35,465 bases of DNA from Promethearchaeota archaeon (GCA_008080765.1 SHMU01000019.1:1-35465), one strand, 5' to 3'; shown: positions 15,917 through 24,921, counted from the stretch's first letter. The notes: generated by a model from the sequence alone, not told the origin. Translations and numbers: made by a program.

Positions 15917-16954
15917 ATGGAACCAAAATATTCTGTTGGAAAATTGAAACACAATGAGCTGGAAACATTATTTAACGAATACGTAGCCGATCTTAAGTTT
16001 TCCGATAAACGCATTATCTCGGGTTCTAAGGTAGGGGAGGATGCTGCTGTTATTGATACAGAGGGAGACTCCTATTTAGTCGTCAAGACTGATCCAATAA
16101 CCTTTGCAACAGATGAAATTGGATATTATGTAGTAAATGTAAATGTAAATGATGTGGTATGTACTGGTGCTACTCCCAAATGGTTTCAGTCCACCATCTT
16201 ACTTCCAGAAAAAAAGACTTCGGAACATTTGATTAAATCTATTTTCAAAGGTATTCATGACACCTGCAAATCTTTTGGGATTTCAGTGATAGGAGGACAT
16301 ACAGAAGTCACCGGTGGGATTGGGCGCCCTATCGTAGTTGGGTCTTTAATTGGAGAGGTTAAAAAAAGCAAATTGGTGCTTACTTCAGGAGCAGAGCCCG
16401 GAGATGATCTCATTTTAACAAAGGGTATTTTTATCGAAGGTACCTCTATAATTGCACGAGAAAAAGAATCAATTTTGAAACAAAAAGGATTTGATTCCAA
16501 ATTTATCGAGACGTGTAAAAATTTCCTCTATGATCCGGGGATTAGTGTCTATCAAGAAGCAATTTTAGCACATTCCCATTTTACTGTAAAAGCTATGCAT
16601 GATCCCACCGAGGGGGGATTAGCTTGTGGAATAGCAGAAATGGGAATTGCATCTAAAACTGGTATGCTCATCTATAAAAATAAAATTAATTTGTTGCCAG
16701 AAGCCCAAAAGTTAAGTAAAATATTTGGATTAAACCCGATGGGTACTATTTCTTCGGGATCTCTACTTATAGCTATAGAAAAGGAGAATTCCCGCAAATT
16801 AATTGATTTTCTTAGGAAGGAGGGGATTAACGGAATGAAGATTGGAGAATTTACAGAGAAAGAAAAGGGTTTTTTACTTCAAAATGAAAAGGGAGAGATT
16901 GAGCCCTTAAAATACTCCGAAATCGATGAAATTAGCAAGATTTTTAACGAATAA
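15917..16954 (+). CDS. AIR-synthase-related protein, HypE-like
   Basis: The PurM/HypE/SelD/ThiL fold is recognisable from GEDAAVID, the dimer strand YYVVNVNVNDVVCTGATPKW, GHTEVTGG and the glycine-rich HDPTEGGLACG; these proteins bind ATP and form acyl-phosphate or related intermediates. It is closest in layout to HypE, which dehydrates the thiocarbamoyl group to the cyanide ligand of [NiFe] hydrogenase. True HypE ends in a conserved cysteine (PRIC-like); this protein ends EISKIFNE and has none, so it is probably not the hydrogenase maturase. No hyp genes are nearby. The ATG has no Shine-Dalgarno sequence. Family certain, substrate unknown. Confidence 0.8.
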   Translation: MEPKYSVGKLKHNELETLFNEYVADLKFSDKRIISGSKVGEDAAVIDTEGDSYLVVKTDPITFATDEIGYYVVNVNVNDVVCTGATPKWFQSTILLPEKKTSEHLIKSIFKGIHDTCKSFGISVIGGHTEVTGGIGRPIVVGSLIGEVKKSKLVLTSGAEPGDDLILTKGIFIEGTSIIAREKESILKQKGFDSKFIETCKNFLYDPGISVYQEAILAHSHFTVKAMHDPTEGGLACGIAEMGIASKTGMLIYKNKINLLPEAQKLSKIFGLNPMGTISSGSLLIAIEKENSRKLIDFLRKEGINGMKIGEFTEKEKGFLLQNEKGEIEPLKYSEIDEISKIFNE

Positions 16955-17006
16955 ATTATACTGGTTCTTTCAAGAAAAAAGTGTGAGAGGATATTTAGAG
17001 AGAATA

Positions 17007-17540
17007 TTAAATGTACAAACTCTTTCCGTTTAATTGAGTTACTATTAAGGGTCCAAAATTTTCCACATCTAGGAACCAAACCGCTTCACAAATACCTAAA
17101 TCTTTCCAGACCACTTGAATTATCTCTTTAACTTTTTTATTTATTAAAGCCCCGCATCCACCCGTGTAACTAAGATATACCACTTTATAATTTTGAGTAT
17201 TTAAAGACTTCATACCTCCTTTTCCGATAATAAATTTAACTTGTAATACTTCAACAACTTGATTTTGCAAGGAATCCATACGTTGACTGGTAGTTGGTCC
17301 TCCTGATATAATGCGGTATGAACTTCTTTTTTCTTGAATAATAGGACCACAATGATAAATAGCAGAATTTTTTAATGTTTTAAAGCTAGGAGGTAGGGTG
17401 TTTGAAGAATTTGATTCAAGAATCCTTCTATGAGCTTGATCTCTTGCGGTTACTAATAGACCATTTAAGTAGACAATATCCCCCAAATTTAATGCTTTTA
17501 ACTTTTCTGGTTCAACTGGTAAGCGAAGTTCATGTTTCAT
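17007..17540 (-). CDS. Class I fumarate hydratase, beta (C-terminal) subunit
   Basis: This subunit pairs with the alpha subunit encoded just upstream to add water to fumarate. Landmarks are LNGLLVTARDQAHRRI near the start, ISGGPTTSQRMD, VKFIIGKGGM, YTGGCGALI and the end VENFGPLIVTQLNGKSLY. The length of 177 residues is normal for the separate beta subunit of archaea and anaerobic bacteria. The ATG overlaps the end of the alpha gene by 11 bases and is preceded by GGAGTGAT, so the two are translationally coupled. L-tartrate dehydratase or mesaconase activity belongs to the same family and cannot be excluded. Confidence 0.9.
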   Translation of the reverse strand: MKHELRLPVEPEKLKALNLGDIVYLNGLLVTARDQAHRRILESNSSNTLPPSFKTLKNSAIYHCGPIIQEKRSSYRIISGGPTTSQRMDSLQNQVVEVLQVKFIIGKGGMKSLNTQNYKVVYLSYTGGCGALINKKVKEIIQVVWKDLGICEAVWFLDVENFGPLIVTQLNGKSLYI

Positions 17541-18399
17541 CTATTATCACTCCATTCCTATCCATTTCAAAAGATGCCCAGCGATGAGAATAACATTGAA
17601 CAATCAAACCTACAGGAAAAGAAGCCGGATGACGCATTGCAATTTCGATGTGAACATCAATACACGTTAGACTCCCCCCCAATCCCATAGGACCAATATG
17701 AAGGGCATTAACCTTTTCTAATAATTCCATTTCTAATCGTGCTATATCCTCCCTTTGATTTCGTACTTCTATCTGTCGTAAAAGAGCTTCCTTGGCGAGT
17801 TTCATACACAAGACCGCATCTCCTCCAATTCCAATCCCCAATAGAATGGGAGGACACGGCATCCCACCAGCATCCTTAAGAACATCAATAATCTTTTCTT
17901 GAAATATATTAATTCCATTCGAAGGATTAAGCATGAAAAGCTTACTGATATTTTCTGCTCCTCCTCCTTTGGGAAAGACTATAATTTTCAGAGTATTTTT
18001 ATTATCAACAATCCGTAAATAGATGGGAGGAACATTAATACCCGTGTTAGTTTCGGGATTTTCATTAGTAATGGGATCTACGCTATTTCCTCTTAAAGGA
18101 ATTAATTTTGTTGCTCTCTGTACTGCCCTATCGATGAGATCTCGATAATTTGAAATTAGAGGAAAATTGCTACCTAATTCAATAAAGAAGTTGAGCATCC
18201 CTGTATCTTGACATACCGGAATTTTGTTTTTCTTCCCATATTTAAAATTTTCAAGCATCATAATTAATTGTGCTCTGGCAATTTCAGATTGTTCCGACTT
18301 AAAATTTTTATTGAGAATCTCGATAATTTTTGGTCTTGGTTTGATAGTAACCCTTGTTAAAATATCAATTATTGCAGTTTCAATTTTTTCTTGAAGCAT
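17530..18399 (-). CDS. Class I fumarate hydratase, alpha (N-terminal, Fe-S) subunit
   Basis: The alpha subunit carries the [4Fe-4S] cluster that activates fumarate or malate. The three cluster cysteines are visible in IPVCQDTG, GGMPCPPILLGIGIGG and GSLTCIDVHIE. At 289 residues it has the usual length. In anaerobes this oxygen-sensitive enzyme serves the (often incomplete) citric acid cycle. The ATG is leaderless-looking and lies in a short region shared with the plus-strand gene starting near 18499. Isozyme specificity (fumarate, tartrate or mesaconate) cannot be told from sequence alone. Confidence 0.9.
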   Translation of the reverse strand: MLQEKIETAIIDILTRVTIKPRPKIIEILNKNFKSEQSEIARAQLIMMLENFKYGKKNKIPVCQDTGMLNFFIELGSNFPLISNYRDLIDRAVQRATKLIPLRGNSVDPITNENPETNTGINVPPIYLRIVDNKNTLKIIVFPKGGGAENISKLFMLNPSNGINIFQEKIIDVLKDAGGMPCPPILLGIGIGGDAVLCMKLAKEALLRQIEVRNQREDIARLEMELLEKVNALHIGPMGLGGSLTCIDVHIEIAMRHPASFPVGLIVQCYSHRWASFEMDRNGVIIDET

Positions 18400-18498
18400 A
18401 AACCGAAGATTTTTATTTTTTTAATTCAATTTTTACATATTAATTCGTTTTTTAGAAACAATTTCGATAAAATAACTAAAATTTCATTTGGGAATAGC

Positions 18499-20445
18499 TT
18501 GAGTATTGAAGAGTTAGAAAGAACTTTAAGTTTTCTAGAGGAAAAAATAAAAGGACAAAAGTTCAATCTCAAAACTAGCAACAAAATCTTTTTTGATATT
18601 ATAAACAGGAAAAGACAAAGATTTGAGGTATTCCAAAGTGATCTGAGGTCAAATTGGGATGAATTTAAAGGTTCTAAGGATACATCCTTTATAAAAAAGA
18701 ATTACAGCGATTTTTTTAATCGAAATTTCCATGAAATCATCATAATTTTTTTAGAGCGATTTTTTGGTTTAGAAGCCGTGGACTCATTGAGGTTAGTATC
18801 AAAGGAGAAATTATCTTCAGAACTTCTCTTATTCGAATATACCTATACCTTATCTAAAAGAGAAGCCACATTATTTCAAAAGTATAGGAAAAGATTGAAT
18901 CTAATGCAATATGGATTATTTTTTCATTTAACGTATTTATATTTAATTTTCTCAGTTTTAAATATTATTTTAAAAGAAATTATTGATGAAGAGTTTCAAA
19001 TTGCTCTGGAAGGCGCTACGCTAAATCAAGACGGAAGTAATAACTTTATCCATTTTCTCGTTATTATTAAGGGAAGCAGAAATCAATTCTATGATTATTA
19101 TTATAAAATGATATTATTCTATTTCTTTAAGCAATTCAGATCAGTTCCTAAAAATGTGGTTGAAACATTAGAAAGTGATAAAGAGAAGTTATTCGAGTTA
19201 GCACTTCAATGTTATTCAAAGAGCTCAATGAGAAAAAGTATTGTAGAATTATTATACTTTTTTTATAAGAAGTGTACCTTATTAAAAAGTATACGTCCTT
19301 TGCTAGACTTTTTTAACTTTGTATGTTCGAGAGTAGAAGATTCGATATATTCTAAATTGAATATTATTAAAAGCGAATATCTAAATAAACTGGATTATGA
19401 TACGGATACTAAAAATAACTTGATTAAGATTTTCAATTATTTAGATAGGACTTCCACATTGAGTAGCACTTTCCTAGCTAACAATCTCCCTTCCAGAAAG
19501 TCGCAATCCAATTTATTTTCATTATATAAGAAATATTATTTTGGCATGGGGTTGGAAACATTAGAATCAAGCAATATCCTCTTTTTACCAAACCTTTTTA
19601 GAAAAACATTAAACCAGCATAATCATTCTTTGGAAGAAAACAATATTGTCAATTCAAATTCTATAAAAAATGTCAACAGACTTTTCGATTATTTCATTGA
19701 CATTATTGATATAGAGAGTAGCGATGTATTTTTTCAAAAAATCTTAAATAAATCTATTTTTACTTTAAATTTCGAGTTTTTTAAGACCTTTTTTAGAAGT
19801 TTAAATAAGAAATTCCTTTTTTTGATATCACACTTTGAAAAGGAAAAGGCGTCTGAAAGTCAAGATTCTTATAAATCCTTCGATTTCATTGTAGCACATA
19901 TTTCCCGTATGTTATATGTATTAATAGACAAAATTTTTTTAGATGAGAGTCCTAAAAAGGCTTCAAAAAATTTCATTGATAAGCGGGGGCGTTATATCCC
20001 AAAAAATATTGCTTTAAGGGTATTAGAACTCCTAATTTTTCAAGATATGAATTTTTCAGATGATTTATGGCCCGACTTTTTACTGAGTATGAATAAGGAG
20101 AGAGTACTTGAAAGATTGAAGGAGTTTAATATTGAAATTCACAATAAATATTTTTATACTGATGAGGATTTGACCAGATTATTGATTACATATAATTTCC
20201 AATCATATTCACAAGATTCAAAAGGTCGATTCCTCGAAGTTTGGTTAATAAAAGACATAATAGTACCGTGTAATGAATTTATTCTAAAGATTTGGAACTC
20301 CTTGACTGATAAAAATGATGCTGACGAAATCTATGAAACCTTATGTACATTTTTTTCAGAAGGAATTGAGGATGAAATGGTTCTTTCCGATATTACTTCA
20401 ATTTGCAAAAAATTAACTCCCTTCTGGAAGGAAATGATTGTATAG
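18499..20445 (+). CDS. Large helical protein of unknown function
   Basis: I do not recognise this protein of about 650 residues. It is rich in Phe, Lys, Leu, Ile and Ser, looks almost entirely alpha-helical, and has hydrophobic stretches such as YGLFFHLTYLYLIFSVLNII that may be buried helices or one membrane segment. No catalytic motif, repeat or cysteine pattern stands out. The frame is open from 18391, where a TTG overlaps the fumarase start; TTG at 18499 was preferred because GGGAA lies just before it and because the stretch upstream looks like promoter DNA. The gene ends five bases before the convergent mobB gene. Possibly a lineage-specific gene. Confidence 0.6.
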   Translation: MSIEELERTLSFLEEKIKGQKFNLKTSNKIFFDIINRKRQRFEVFQSDLRSNWDEFKGSKDTSFIKKNYSDFFNRNFHEIIIIFLERFFGLEAVDSLRLVSKEKLSSELLLFEYTYTLSKREATLFQKYRKRLNLMQYGLFFHLTYLYLIFSVLNIILKEIIDEEFQIALEGATLNQDGSNNFIHFLVIIKGSRNQFYDYYYKMILFYFFKQFRSVPKNVVETLESDKEKLFELALQCYSKSSMRKSIVELLYFFYKKCTLLKSIRPLLDFFNFVCSRVEDSIYSKLNIIKSEYLNKLDYDTDTKNNLIKIFNYLDRTSTLSSTFLANNLPSRKSQSNLFSLYKKYYFGMGLETLESSNILFLPNLFRKTLNQHNHSLEENNIVNSNSIKNVNRLFDYFIDIIDIESSDVFFQKILNKSIFTLNFEFFKTFFRSLNKKFLFLISHFEKEKASESQDSYKSFDFIVAHISRMLYVLIDKIFLDESPKKASKNFIDKRGRYIPKNIALRVLELLIFQDMNFSDDLWPDFLLSMNKERVLERLKEFNIEIHNKYFYTDEDLTRLLITYNFQSYSQDSKGRFLEVWLIKDIIVPCNEFILKIWNSLTDKNDADEIYETLCTFFSEGIEDEMVLSDITSICKKLTPFWKEMIV

Positions 20446-20449
20446 AAAA

Positions 20450-20968
20450 TTATCCCAATTTAAAAATATGAACAAACTTCTCAAATTCTTCTGGAATTTC
20501 TACAATTGGGATATCATAATCCTTGAACTCTTTTTTAACCTCGATTTTTTGCGCATTTAAATTTAAAGATATCATTTTGACAAAATCATTAATTTGTTCA
20601 TTTATTTCGCTGTGATCTTTTATACAAAGAATAGTAGGTACTTTCAAATATCTAAATCCTTCAGTAAATATCATATCTATATGAAAGGGGCCTAATTGTA
20701 ACCACTTCACAAGGGCTTCTATTTCCAGAGGATTTTTAATAAAAATTGTACATTCTCCGTAAATATTCTTGGTAATTGAATATTTTGCACCTGCATCTGC
20801 ATATAAATAAGTATCCTTTCCTTTCTTATCAATTTGGTGCTCATGAATGTTTTTTATCACGGCAGCATTTATATTCTTCATTTCTTTTAGTAATTTTAAG
20901 AGATTTGTAATAAGTGTCGTTTTTCCACTGCCAGAATAACCGATACAATTAATGATGGGGGCATGCAT
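20450..20968 (-). CDS. mobB: Molybdopterin-guanine dinucleotide biosynthesis protein MobB
   Basis: MobB is a P-loop GTPase that assists MobA in attaching GMP to molybdopterin for molybdenum or tungsten enzymes. The product begins IINCIGYSGSGKTTLITNLL (P-loop at residues 10-18), goes on with AAVIKNIHEHQIDKKGKDT, which matches the MobB his-lysine segment, and has IDMIFTEGFRYLKVPTI, the family's hydrophobic strand and GF motif. At 172 residues it has the usual length. The ATG follows TAGTGAT. No other mob/moa genes adjoin; the MoaD-like gene at 1482 may belong to the same pathway. Confidence 0.85.
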   Translation of the reverse strand: MHAPIINCIGYSGSGKTTLITNLLKLLKEMKNINAAVIKNIHEHQIDKKGKDTYLYADAGAKYSITKNIYGECTIFIKNPLEIEALVKWLQLGPFHIDMIFTEGFRYLKVPTILCIKDHSEINEQINDFVKMISLNLNAQKIEVKKEFKDYDIPIVEIPEEFEKFVHIFKLG

Positions 20969-21118
20969 TTAATATCACTATAGAATATTGTATTGAGTAT
21001 AAATATCGATATATTGTAGATTAATTGTTAATAAATAAACAAAATTTATTATCTCATAGTTTTTTATCTAATGTGATTTAAAGTATTCATAAAAATAGAT
21101 TGAATGTTGAGATAATAA

Positions 21119-23134
21119 TTGGTACCAGAAAGCCCTAAAGTCCGTAAGAAAGAGGTTCTTGTATTTGATGCCAACTTCTTTATATGTATGCTCTCTGTGA
21201 ATGCACCTGAGATACTAGAAAACTTAGAACGTGCTGGTTCTGAATTAGGTTACGATTATTATATTTCGGAAAGAGTTTTTAATGAGATTAAAGCACCTAC
21301 GGAGTTTAAATCCAAACTAGCAACAATTATTAATATTAAGCGCATTTCAGATGGAGATATTGAACAATTGAAACAAGATTTAGAAAAAAGAAATATAAGA
21401 TTTCCCGCTCAAGATAATGATTTGAGTCTTATTTTCTTAGCAGAAAAGTTAGTTTCTGCCAAAGCTAATCAAAGAAAAAGAATTCATATTATTACTGATG
21501 ATTTTAAATTAGCAAAAAATACCACTATTTTACACCCTACTGCAATTAATATCCTTTCTCTTTCGAGTTTTTTATTAAAAATCCATAGAAGTATCTCCAA
21601 ATCAAAGATGAGAGCATATTTCAAAAAGGTATGGCAACTTTCTTTGAACTATACTTTGGGTTATATGCTTGATGCTGAGCGATTAAAATTATATAAAGCG
21701 GAAAAGAAGATTACATGGCTAATTGAAAGAGCTATTAGCGTAACTCAAGATTCCATTTTAACTCAAGACTCTTGTTTAGAAGATGATCAAGTGGAATTTG
21801 GAGTATGCACTCCAAAATATGAAGAAGAATTAGCAATTTCAGAGAAATATATTGAAGGACAAAAGATTCCTCAGAGTGAGGAGGAGAAGGTGTACGGAAT
21901 TATCAACTTTTTAGAGAATCTAAAGATCTCTCGCGAATATATAAAAAAAGCACGAAATGCAATCGTCAAGAACGATTCTAAAAGTGCGGTCAAATATTTA
22001 AAGAAAGGGAATGGTTTTTTAGTCTCCTTATTACAATTAGCATCTGGAAAAATCAAAAAGTTAAGCGACTATGAAATTGTAGAACAATTGATTTGCTCCG
22101 AGATTTCAAAAATGGAGTTTCTACGCGCTTTTCTATTGGTGTCTTTGGGTCATATTAACTCAGCGATAGATTCCATTGAGCGAGCTGCTTTATTTTCTAC
22201 AATTATTCATAACTACCAAACATGTTTAACCCTAAATTATATTAAAGCGTTAATTCTTCTCTTCCATGGGTTTTATCAAAATTCCATATTAGCTTATAAC
22301 TTTACCGAAGAATTGGCAGATGTATATCATAATGAGAAGTTAAAACTAAAATGCTCAATTGGGAAAGCTATTGCATTATATCTCCAAGGAGGCACAGAAG
22401 ATAGGGAAGCAGCAATGAATATAATGAAGGAGATTTCAGAAATTAACCTCAAGGACAATATGGTCGATGCCGTTATTGTGTTTAGTGAATTAGGAGACTA
22501 TTTTCTTGCATTAGGACATTCGCAACTTGCCACCAATTTATACAATGAAAGCATGGAGATGGCAATTGATGTGGGATTGAATTGGAAAGTAGATATCTTA
22601 ATCGAAAAACTAAAGCGTGCATATATTGCAACAGTAATAAATGGTTATCAAGCCGAAGAATTTGTAAATCATTTGGATTTATTACTCAACAAAGCTTATA
22701 AAGTTCAAAATATCGAGGAATATAATAATCAAATAAAGAAAATTGCCCATTTCAATACACTCTTTTATACTCCTTTTGAATATATCAAAGGAAAGAGAAA
22801 AAATATTAAATATAATGACATTCCGGATGCTTTAAAGGGAAGGTATCTAGAAGCCGTTCATTTTATCCAAGAAAGTAAAGATCAAGTGCTTTTTATTGTC
22901 TCTCATTACGAATTGGGGTTATTAGGGATTCGATTGAAAACCGATCAGAATATAACAGGGATTGCAGAAAATTATAGCCTCCGCTTGACATCAAGAGCAA
23001 CGGTAAAGATCTATGAAGCTGAAGATGAATTAAAGGAACTTTATTTAATACGAGCAATTATAGAAGTTAAGGAAAAGGATAGTGTTGAGATTCTTTATAG
23101 TTTACCATCTTTTTTTAAACAATTGAATCTCTAA
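21119..23134 (+). CDS. PIN-domain nuclease fused to a TPR-like helical domain
   Basis: Residues 12-165 form a PIN domain with its acidic residues in place: Asp17 (LVFDANFF), Glu56 (VFNEI), Asp101 (DNDLSLI) and Asp127/128 (ITDDFKLA). Such domains cut RNA with Mg2+ or Mn2+. Residues 240-600 are helical and TPR-like (for example DYFLALGHSQLATNLYNESMEMA), offering a protein-binding platform. This is not a small VapC toxin: it is 671 residues and has no antitoxin gene beside it. A role in RNA processing or ribosome-linked quality control is possible but unproven. The only canonical start is TTG at 21119, preceded by TTGAGAT. It is divergent from mobB. Confidence 0.78.
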   Translation: MVPESPKVRKKEVLVFDANFFICMLSVNAPEILENLERAGSELGYDYYISERVFNEIKAPTEFKSKLATIINIKRISDGDIEQLKQDLEKRNIRFPAQDNDLSLIFLAEKLVSAKANQRKRIHIITDDFKLAKNTTILHPTAINILSLSSFLLKIHRSISKSKMRAYFKKVWQLSLNYTLGYMLDAERLKLYKAEKKITWLIERAISVTQDSILTQDSCLEDDQVEFGVCTPKYEEELAISEKYIEGQKIPQSEEEKVYGIINFLENLKISREYIKKARNAIVKNDSKSAVKYLKKGNGFLVSLLQLASGKIKKLSDYEIVEQLICSEISKMEFLRAFLLVSLGHINSAIDSIERAALFSTIIHNYQTCLTLNYIKALILLFHGFYQNSILAYNFTEELADVYHNEKLKLKCSIGKAIALYLQGGTEDREAAMNIMKEISEINLKDNMVDAVIVFSELGDYFLALGHSQLATNLYNESMEMAIDVGLNWKVDILIEKLKRAYIATVINGYQAEEFVNHLDLLLNKAYKVQNIEEYNNQIKKIAHFNTLFYTPFEYIKGKRKNIKYNDIPDALKGRYLEAVHFIQESKDQVLFIVSHYELGLLGIRLKTDQNITGIAENYSLRLTSRATVKIYEAEDELKELYLIRAIIEVKEKDSVEILYSLPSFFKQLNL

Positions 23135-23176
23135 TATTGATTTTTATTGGTTGGTAAAAGGTAAGAAAAAAATGTT

Positions 23177-23464
23177 TTACCCAGTTTTACGTTCATCTTT
23201 TGCTCTCTGGGAAACGACTCCAGAATGAACAGCGCATGAAATACAGAGAAATTTTCGCGTCTGAGCACCTAGGATAATAGTGCCTTCCTTTTTAAGTTCC
23301 TTATACATCCTGCCATCCACTAATCGAGTTTGTCCCGTGATCACCTTTGCTTTAGCCCTAGGAACACTACGTCCACATTTCGAGCATTGCACTCGTTTGT
23401 ATCGTCCCTTTGATGATCCTCCCTTTCCACCACTTTTTCTTTTTCGCGTTATCTTTTGATTCAC
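23177..23464 (-). CDS. rps26e: Ribosomal protein eS26
   Basis: eS26 is a small-subunit protein at the mRNA exit channel, found in eukaryotes and some archaea only. The product has the basic N-terminus, the zinc ribbon formed by VQCSKCGRSVPRAKAK and FLCISCAVHSGVV, and a basic tail QRAKDERK, as in the family. The GTG at 23464 is the only canonical start but lies inside GAGGTGA, a near-perfect Shine-Dalgarno sequence (23461-23467). Eight bases after it is ATA at 23452, and starting there gives (M)TRKRK, which matches the family N-terminus MTKKR/MPKKR. I think the ATA start is the more likely. The zinc cysteines make the family call firm. Confidence 0.9.
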   Translation of the reverse strand: MNQKITRKRKSGGKGGSSKGRYKRVQCSKCGRSVPRAKAKVITGQTRLVDGRMYKELKKEGTIILGAQTRKFLCISCAVHSGVVSQRAKDERKTG

Positions 23465-23467
23465 CTC
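23461..23467 (-). promoter_or_regulatory. Shine-Dalgarno sequence of eS26, containing the GTG
   Basis: GAGGTGA matches the anti-Shine-Dalgarno end of archaeal 16S rRNA. It covers the only canonical start codon (GTG, 23464-23462) and is spaced eight bases from an in-frame ATA (23452-23450) that fits the family N-terminus. Confidence 0.5.
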
Positions 23468-23574
23468 ATTTTAGTAATTAAATCTTAATTGCATGTAGCT
23501 TATGTTGAAATAATCAAAAAGAAATTATATTCTTTCCCATTTTGAAAAATATTCTTATAAGATAGTAATTATGA

Positions 23575-24255
23575 TTATGGAGTAGTTTTAAGAATTTTTC
23601 TGATATGAAAAATTCTCTGCCCTAATGTAAATATCAACGCTAAAATGAAGAATTTAATAAAGATCGGAAAGAAACATACATATGGATCAGCATTTATCCA
23701 ATCTGTAATTGCATAGATATATATTTCAATTATAAGGGCAATTATTAAAATTATCAGTCTCTCAGCCCTTTCAAGGAAGCCAATTCCTTTCATTTCGACT
23801 TGTTCTACTTCTGCCCGTGAGCGTGTATATGAGATCATTATAAAAAGGAATAAAAGTAAGAATCCTTCGATAATATGAACTAAATTGCCATAAACTAGTC
23901 CAAAAATGATTACAGAATCAGAGACCCTGTCGATATTTGAGTCCAAAAAGGAGCCTTCTGGGCTGACTTGTTCTGTTCTTCGGGCAACCTCTCCATCAAA
24001 CACATCCAATACTCCCGAAACCATAATTAGTATAGGCGGAATCCATGCTAAAAAAAAGTTTCCATGAATAAATCCTAATCCAATAAGGATAGAGGCTAAA
24101 AATGATCCTATGAAACCACCTAAAGAAAGAATATTCGGGGATATATTCCATTTAATTAAATAAGACACGGGACTATCAATAAATTTATGGAAAAAGCGCT
24201 TTTGCTTCTTTCGTTTATCTGCTGAATGGTTTTTTTGAGTCTCTTTAATTGACAT
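23575..24255 (-). CDS. CDP-alcohol phosphatidyltransferase (archaetidylinositol-phosphate synthase-like)
   Basis: These membrane enzymes join CDP-archaeol (or CDP-diacylglycerol) to a polar alcohol to make phospholipid head groups. The catalytic motif DGxxARx8Gx3Dx3D is perfect: DGEVAR, then glycine after eight residues, then SFLDSNID. Around it lie six or so membrane segments, beginning ILSLGGFIGSFLASILIGLG. The size (226 residues) and the basic N-terminal stretch are typical of archaeal members, among which archaetidylinositol-phosphate synthase is the best known; serine or glycerol-phosphate as acceptor is also possible. The ATG has no Shine-Dalgarno sequence. It lies between trmY and the eS26 gene on the same strand. 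Confidence 0.85.
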   Translation of the reverse strand: MSIKETQKNHSADKRKKQKRFFHKFIDSPVSYLIKWNISPNILSLGGFIGSFLASILIGLGFIHGNFFLAWIPPILIMVSGVLDVFDGEVARRTEQVSPEGSFLDSNIDRVSDSVIIFGLVYGNLVHIIEGFLLLFLFIMISYTRSRAEVEQVEMKGIGFLERAERLIILIIALIIEIYIYAITDWINADPYVCFFPIFIKFFILALIFTLGQRIFHIRKILKTTP

Positions 24256-24321
24256 AAATTATCTTGAAATTTATTTATCTAAATGGATAAATCCAATATT
24301 ATAAAGTATGAAGTTGTTATC

Positions 24322-24921
24322 TTATCTTAAAAGAGCCATTTTAAGTTTTAAGAGTCGAATCGTAGTGGATGCTAATAATGATTTGCTTCCTAAACTTATT
24401 TCGGGAATATTAAAATGTAAAAATTCTTCTGAATTAATAAAATCTTCGCTTTGATTCCCAATAATTAGGTATATTTCATCCATAAGCCTTTGTTCTTTTA
24501 ACATCTGAGAAAAGAGAATACCCGATTCTTTTAATATGAATAAGAAGGGACTACCTTTAATTCTTAATTTTTTAATAAATGAAATAAAGCTAAGATCTAA
24601 TTTCTTAATTCCATTAAGGGGATTAGAATGTATATTATGGATATCTTCACTTTTTAGTAATTTACATAGCGAATCGGAAAGTAATATCTCATTTTTAGGA
24701 AACTTTGAATAATCTAAAAAACGAGGATCTAATTTAAATGTTCCGTATCGTGCTAAAAATATGATCAGTTTGCTGTTTATATCAAATTGTCCCTCACAAA
24801 GAAGAGCTGAAAGAATAGATCTTGCAAGTACATCTAATCTCCCTGAAGAGCCGGGAATATCCTTAATAGTATATTGTTCTAGATCTACAGAATCCGATTT
24901 CATTAAAAAAGTGGTTTTCAT
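24322..24921 (-). CDS. trmY: tRNA (pseudouridine(54)-N1)-methyltransferase TrmY
   Basis: TrmY makes N1-methylpseudouridine at position 54 of archaeal tRNAs, the stand-in for ribothymidine. The product has the family signature SSGRLDVLARSILSALL in its first 40 residues, followed by KLIIFLARYGTFKLD and the SPOUT-fold knot region that includes FLFILKESGILF and IYLIIGNQSEDF, whose glycine-containing loop binds S-adenosylmethionine. At 199 residues the length is normal. The start at 24921 fits the family N-terminus (MKTTFLMKSD); no Shine-Dalgarno sequence is seen. It is followed on the same strand by the lipid synthase gene after 66 bases. Confidence 0.85.
   Translation of the reverse strand: MKTTFLMKSDSVDLEQYTIKDIPGSSGRLDVLARSILSALLCEGQFDINSKLIIFLARYGTFKLDPRFLDYSKFPKNEILLSDSLCKLLKSEDIHNIHSNPLNGIKKLDLSFISFIKKLRIKGSPFLFILKESGILFSQMLKEQRLMDEIYLIIGNQSEDFINSEEFLHFNIPEISLGSKSLLASTTIRLLKLKMALLR

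Noticed and set aside
15917-16954. True HypE hydrogenase maturase
   Set aside because: The required C-terminal cysteine is absent and no other hyp genes are nearby.
21119-23134. PIN gene as a VapC toxin of a toxin-antitoxin system
   Set aside because: The protein is about five times the usual VapC length and no small antitoxin gene lies beside it; mobB is divergent and unrelated.
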